The notes under the pieces are model-generated. The model saw only the letters and a list, made by a program, of their open reading frames with translations. It made no database searches and was not told where the DNA came from. From JBFFXF01 sp041569895 (GTDB lineage Bacteria; Planctomycetota; UBA8108; JACQVS01), in contig JBFFXF010000181.1 in the NCBI GenBank assembly GCA_041569895.1, positions 1 to 14,721 of the forward strand: DNA of 14,721 nucleotides, written 5' to 3'. A program made the translations under genes and the position numbers. This document shows positions 13,975-14,721 of the stretch, piece by piece (positions within the stretch are counted from its first letter, which is position 1; every line of letters begins with the position of its first letter).

Positions 13975-14721
13975 ATGCGCACTCTGTCGTCCTCACTTGC
14001 CTCACTTGTCGTCCTCGCGGTCCTCACCGCGCCGTCCGGCGTTTTCGCCGGAGAGACCTGCTGCGCCGAGCGGCTCGCGTCGACGCAGGCGAAGATCTCG
14101 GCCCTCGTCGAGCGCTGGGAGTCGCAGCTCGCCAAGTTCGCGTCGGTCCCGGCCGAAAAGAGAGCCGCGGTCGCGCAGGAGATCGACTCCGCGGCGAAGT
14201 CGTGCCCGGTCGGATCGCGCATGGGGAAGACGCTGGCGTACGTCAGGGGCTCCCTGCAGGCCGCGATCGACGCCCAGGCGGCGTGCTCGGCCTCCTGCGC
14301 CGAGAAGGGCGAGGCCGCGGTGAGCTGCGAGAAGCTGATGGCGGCCGTGAACGCGCGCAAGCAGCTGCTCACCTCGCTCGCGAAGCTCGCGAGCCATGCC
14401 GCGGGCCCGGCGAAGGGCGAGTGCGCCGTTGCGAAGGACGGCCTGGCGTCGGCGTCCGCCTGCGCCGGGTGTGACTGCGCGGGGGCCTGCGCCGCCGAGA
14501 AGGGGACACTGGCTTCGACCGAGAAGAAGGGCGTCTGCGCGCAGAGTCTCGCGGCGTCGGTTCGCGGTGAGAAGTGCGACAAGGCCGCGACGGCGCTGCT
14601 GATCTCGAAGATCGACGGCCTGGAGTGCGAGAAGAAGGCCGCCGGTCTGGTGGCGGCGGTGCGCAAGGCCGGTTGCGAGAAGTCGGCGTCGGAGGTGCTG
14701 ACCAGGGCGATCGCCGAGAGC
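13975..14721 (+). CDS. Secreted cysteine-rich Ala/Lys/Glu protein (runs off window)
   Basis: ATG 13975 follows AAGGAGG (13962-13968) by 6 nt, a near-perfect ribosome-binding site. The frame stays open for 249 codons to the window edge. A signal peptide covers residues 1-25 (LASLVVLAVL core) with likely cleavage after VFA. The mature part is strongly helical, Ala/Lys/Glu-rich, and has 15 cysteines among the visible residues, often in CxxxC- or CEK-like settings: GETCCAERL, CSASCAEKG, CAGCDCAGAC, GEKCDKA, ECEKKAA and GCEKSAS. No CxxCH heme motif is present. The repeated short Cys plus E-K segments suggest an extracytoplasmic helical bundle held by disulfides or metal. I do not recognise the family. 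The strong Shine-Dalgarno sequence suggests high expression. Confidence 0.8.
   Translation, partial: MRTLSSSLASLVVLAVLTAPSGVFAGETCCAERLASTQAKISALVERWESQLAKFASVPAEKRAAVAQEIDSAAKSCPVGSRMGKTLAYVRGSLQAAIDAQAACSASCAEKGEAAVSCEKLMAAVNARKQLLTSLAKLASHAAGPAKGECAVAKDGLASASACAGCDCAGACAAEKGTLASTEKKGVCAQSLAASVRGEKCDKAATALLISKIDGLECEKKAAGLVAAVRKAGCEKSASEVLTRAIAES

Noticed and set aside
13806..14666. N-terminal extension of the aminotransferase
   Set aside because: It is antisense to the cysteine-rich secreted protein and adds nothing matching the family; family length is reached from 13805.

Overview
The window is high-GC bacterial DNA with dense, mostly intact coding. A Planctomycetota-like bacterium, or a relative, is the best guess. 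The left edge encodes the secreted N-terminus of what looks like a PVC-type membrane-bound dehydrogenase / heme-binding protein. The window also holds a small formylglycine-generating-enzyme-like protein and a BRCT-HTH-TPR protein. This is inference from protein families only: no rRNA or other phylogenetic marker is present, and Acidobacteriota-like or other high-GC lineages cannot be excluded.

Layout. On the minus strand, positions 1-1024 hold a short-chain dehydrogenase (gluconate 5-dehydrogenase/FabG-like) followed 6 bp later by the PVC-type gene start. Positions 1512-3236 (minus) encode a secreted protein with an NTF2/SnoaL-like domain and an enterochelin-esterase-like domain whose nucleophile serine and usual catalytic histidine appear to be missing. 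A small exported protein lies at 3706-4122 (+). Positions 7379-4133 (minus) form a compact double-strand-break-repair cluster: Ku, a stand-alone LigD-type ATP-dependent DNA ligase, and, within a few bases of the ligase stop, a BRCT + MerR-type HTH + TPR protein. Divergent from ku, 7521-8235 (+) holds two overlapping small membrane-anchored proteins; the second carries only the C-terminal signature of the FGE-sulfatase fold. A near-consensus Fur-box-like site sits just before the first. A NUDIX hydrolase (8255-8776) and a complete sdhC-sdhA-sdhB succinate:quinone oxidoreductase operon (8905-12350) follow. On the right are a minus-strand class V aminotransferase and, divergent from it, a cysteine-rich secreted protein that runs off the window.

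The most unusual feature is a family of low-complexity tandem-repeat islands in intergenic spaces: hexamers GTCCCC/GTTCCC, nonamers ACGCAGATT, CGGAAT-type tracts, GAGGAC hexamers and a GTGGACC/GTGACC array. Two islands (1121-1368 and 6233-6456) share the same order and orientation of three different repeat types, so they look like copies of one composite element. They occur inside minus-strand gene runs, inside the sdh operon and between convergent genes, and are absent from the divergent promoter regions. In two places the hexamer array directly abuts a start codon (the ligase gene and sdhA) and probably supplies the ribosome-binding sequence.

Nothing in the window is clearly a mobile element with a transposase, a CRISPR array, an rRNA or a tRNA. 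The best candidate for an undescribed system is the NHEJ cluster with its translationally linked BRCT-HTH-TPR partner.
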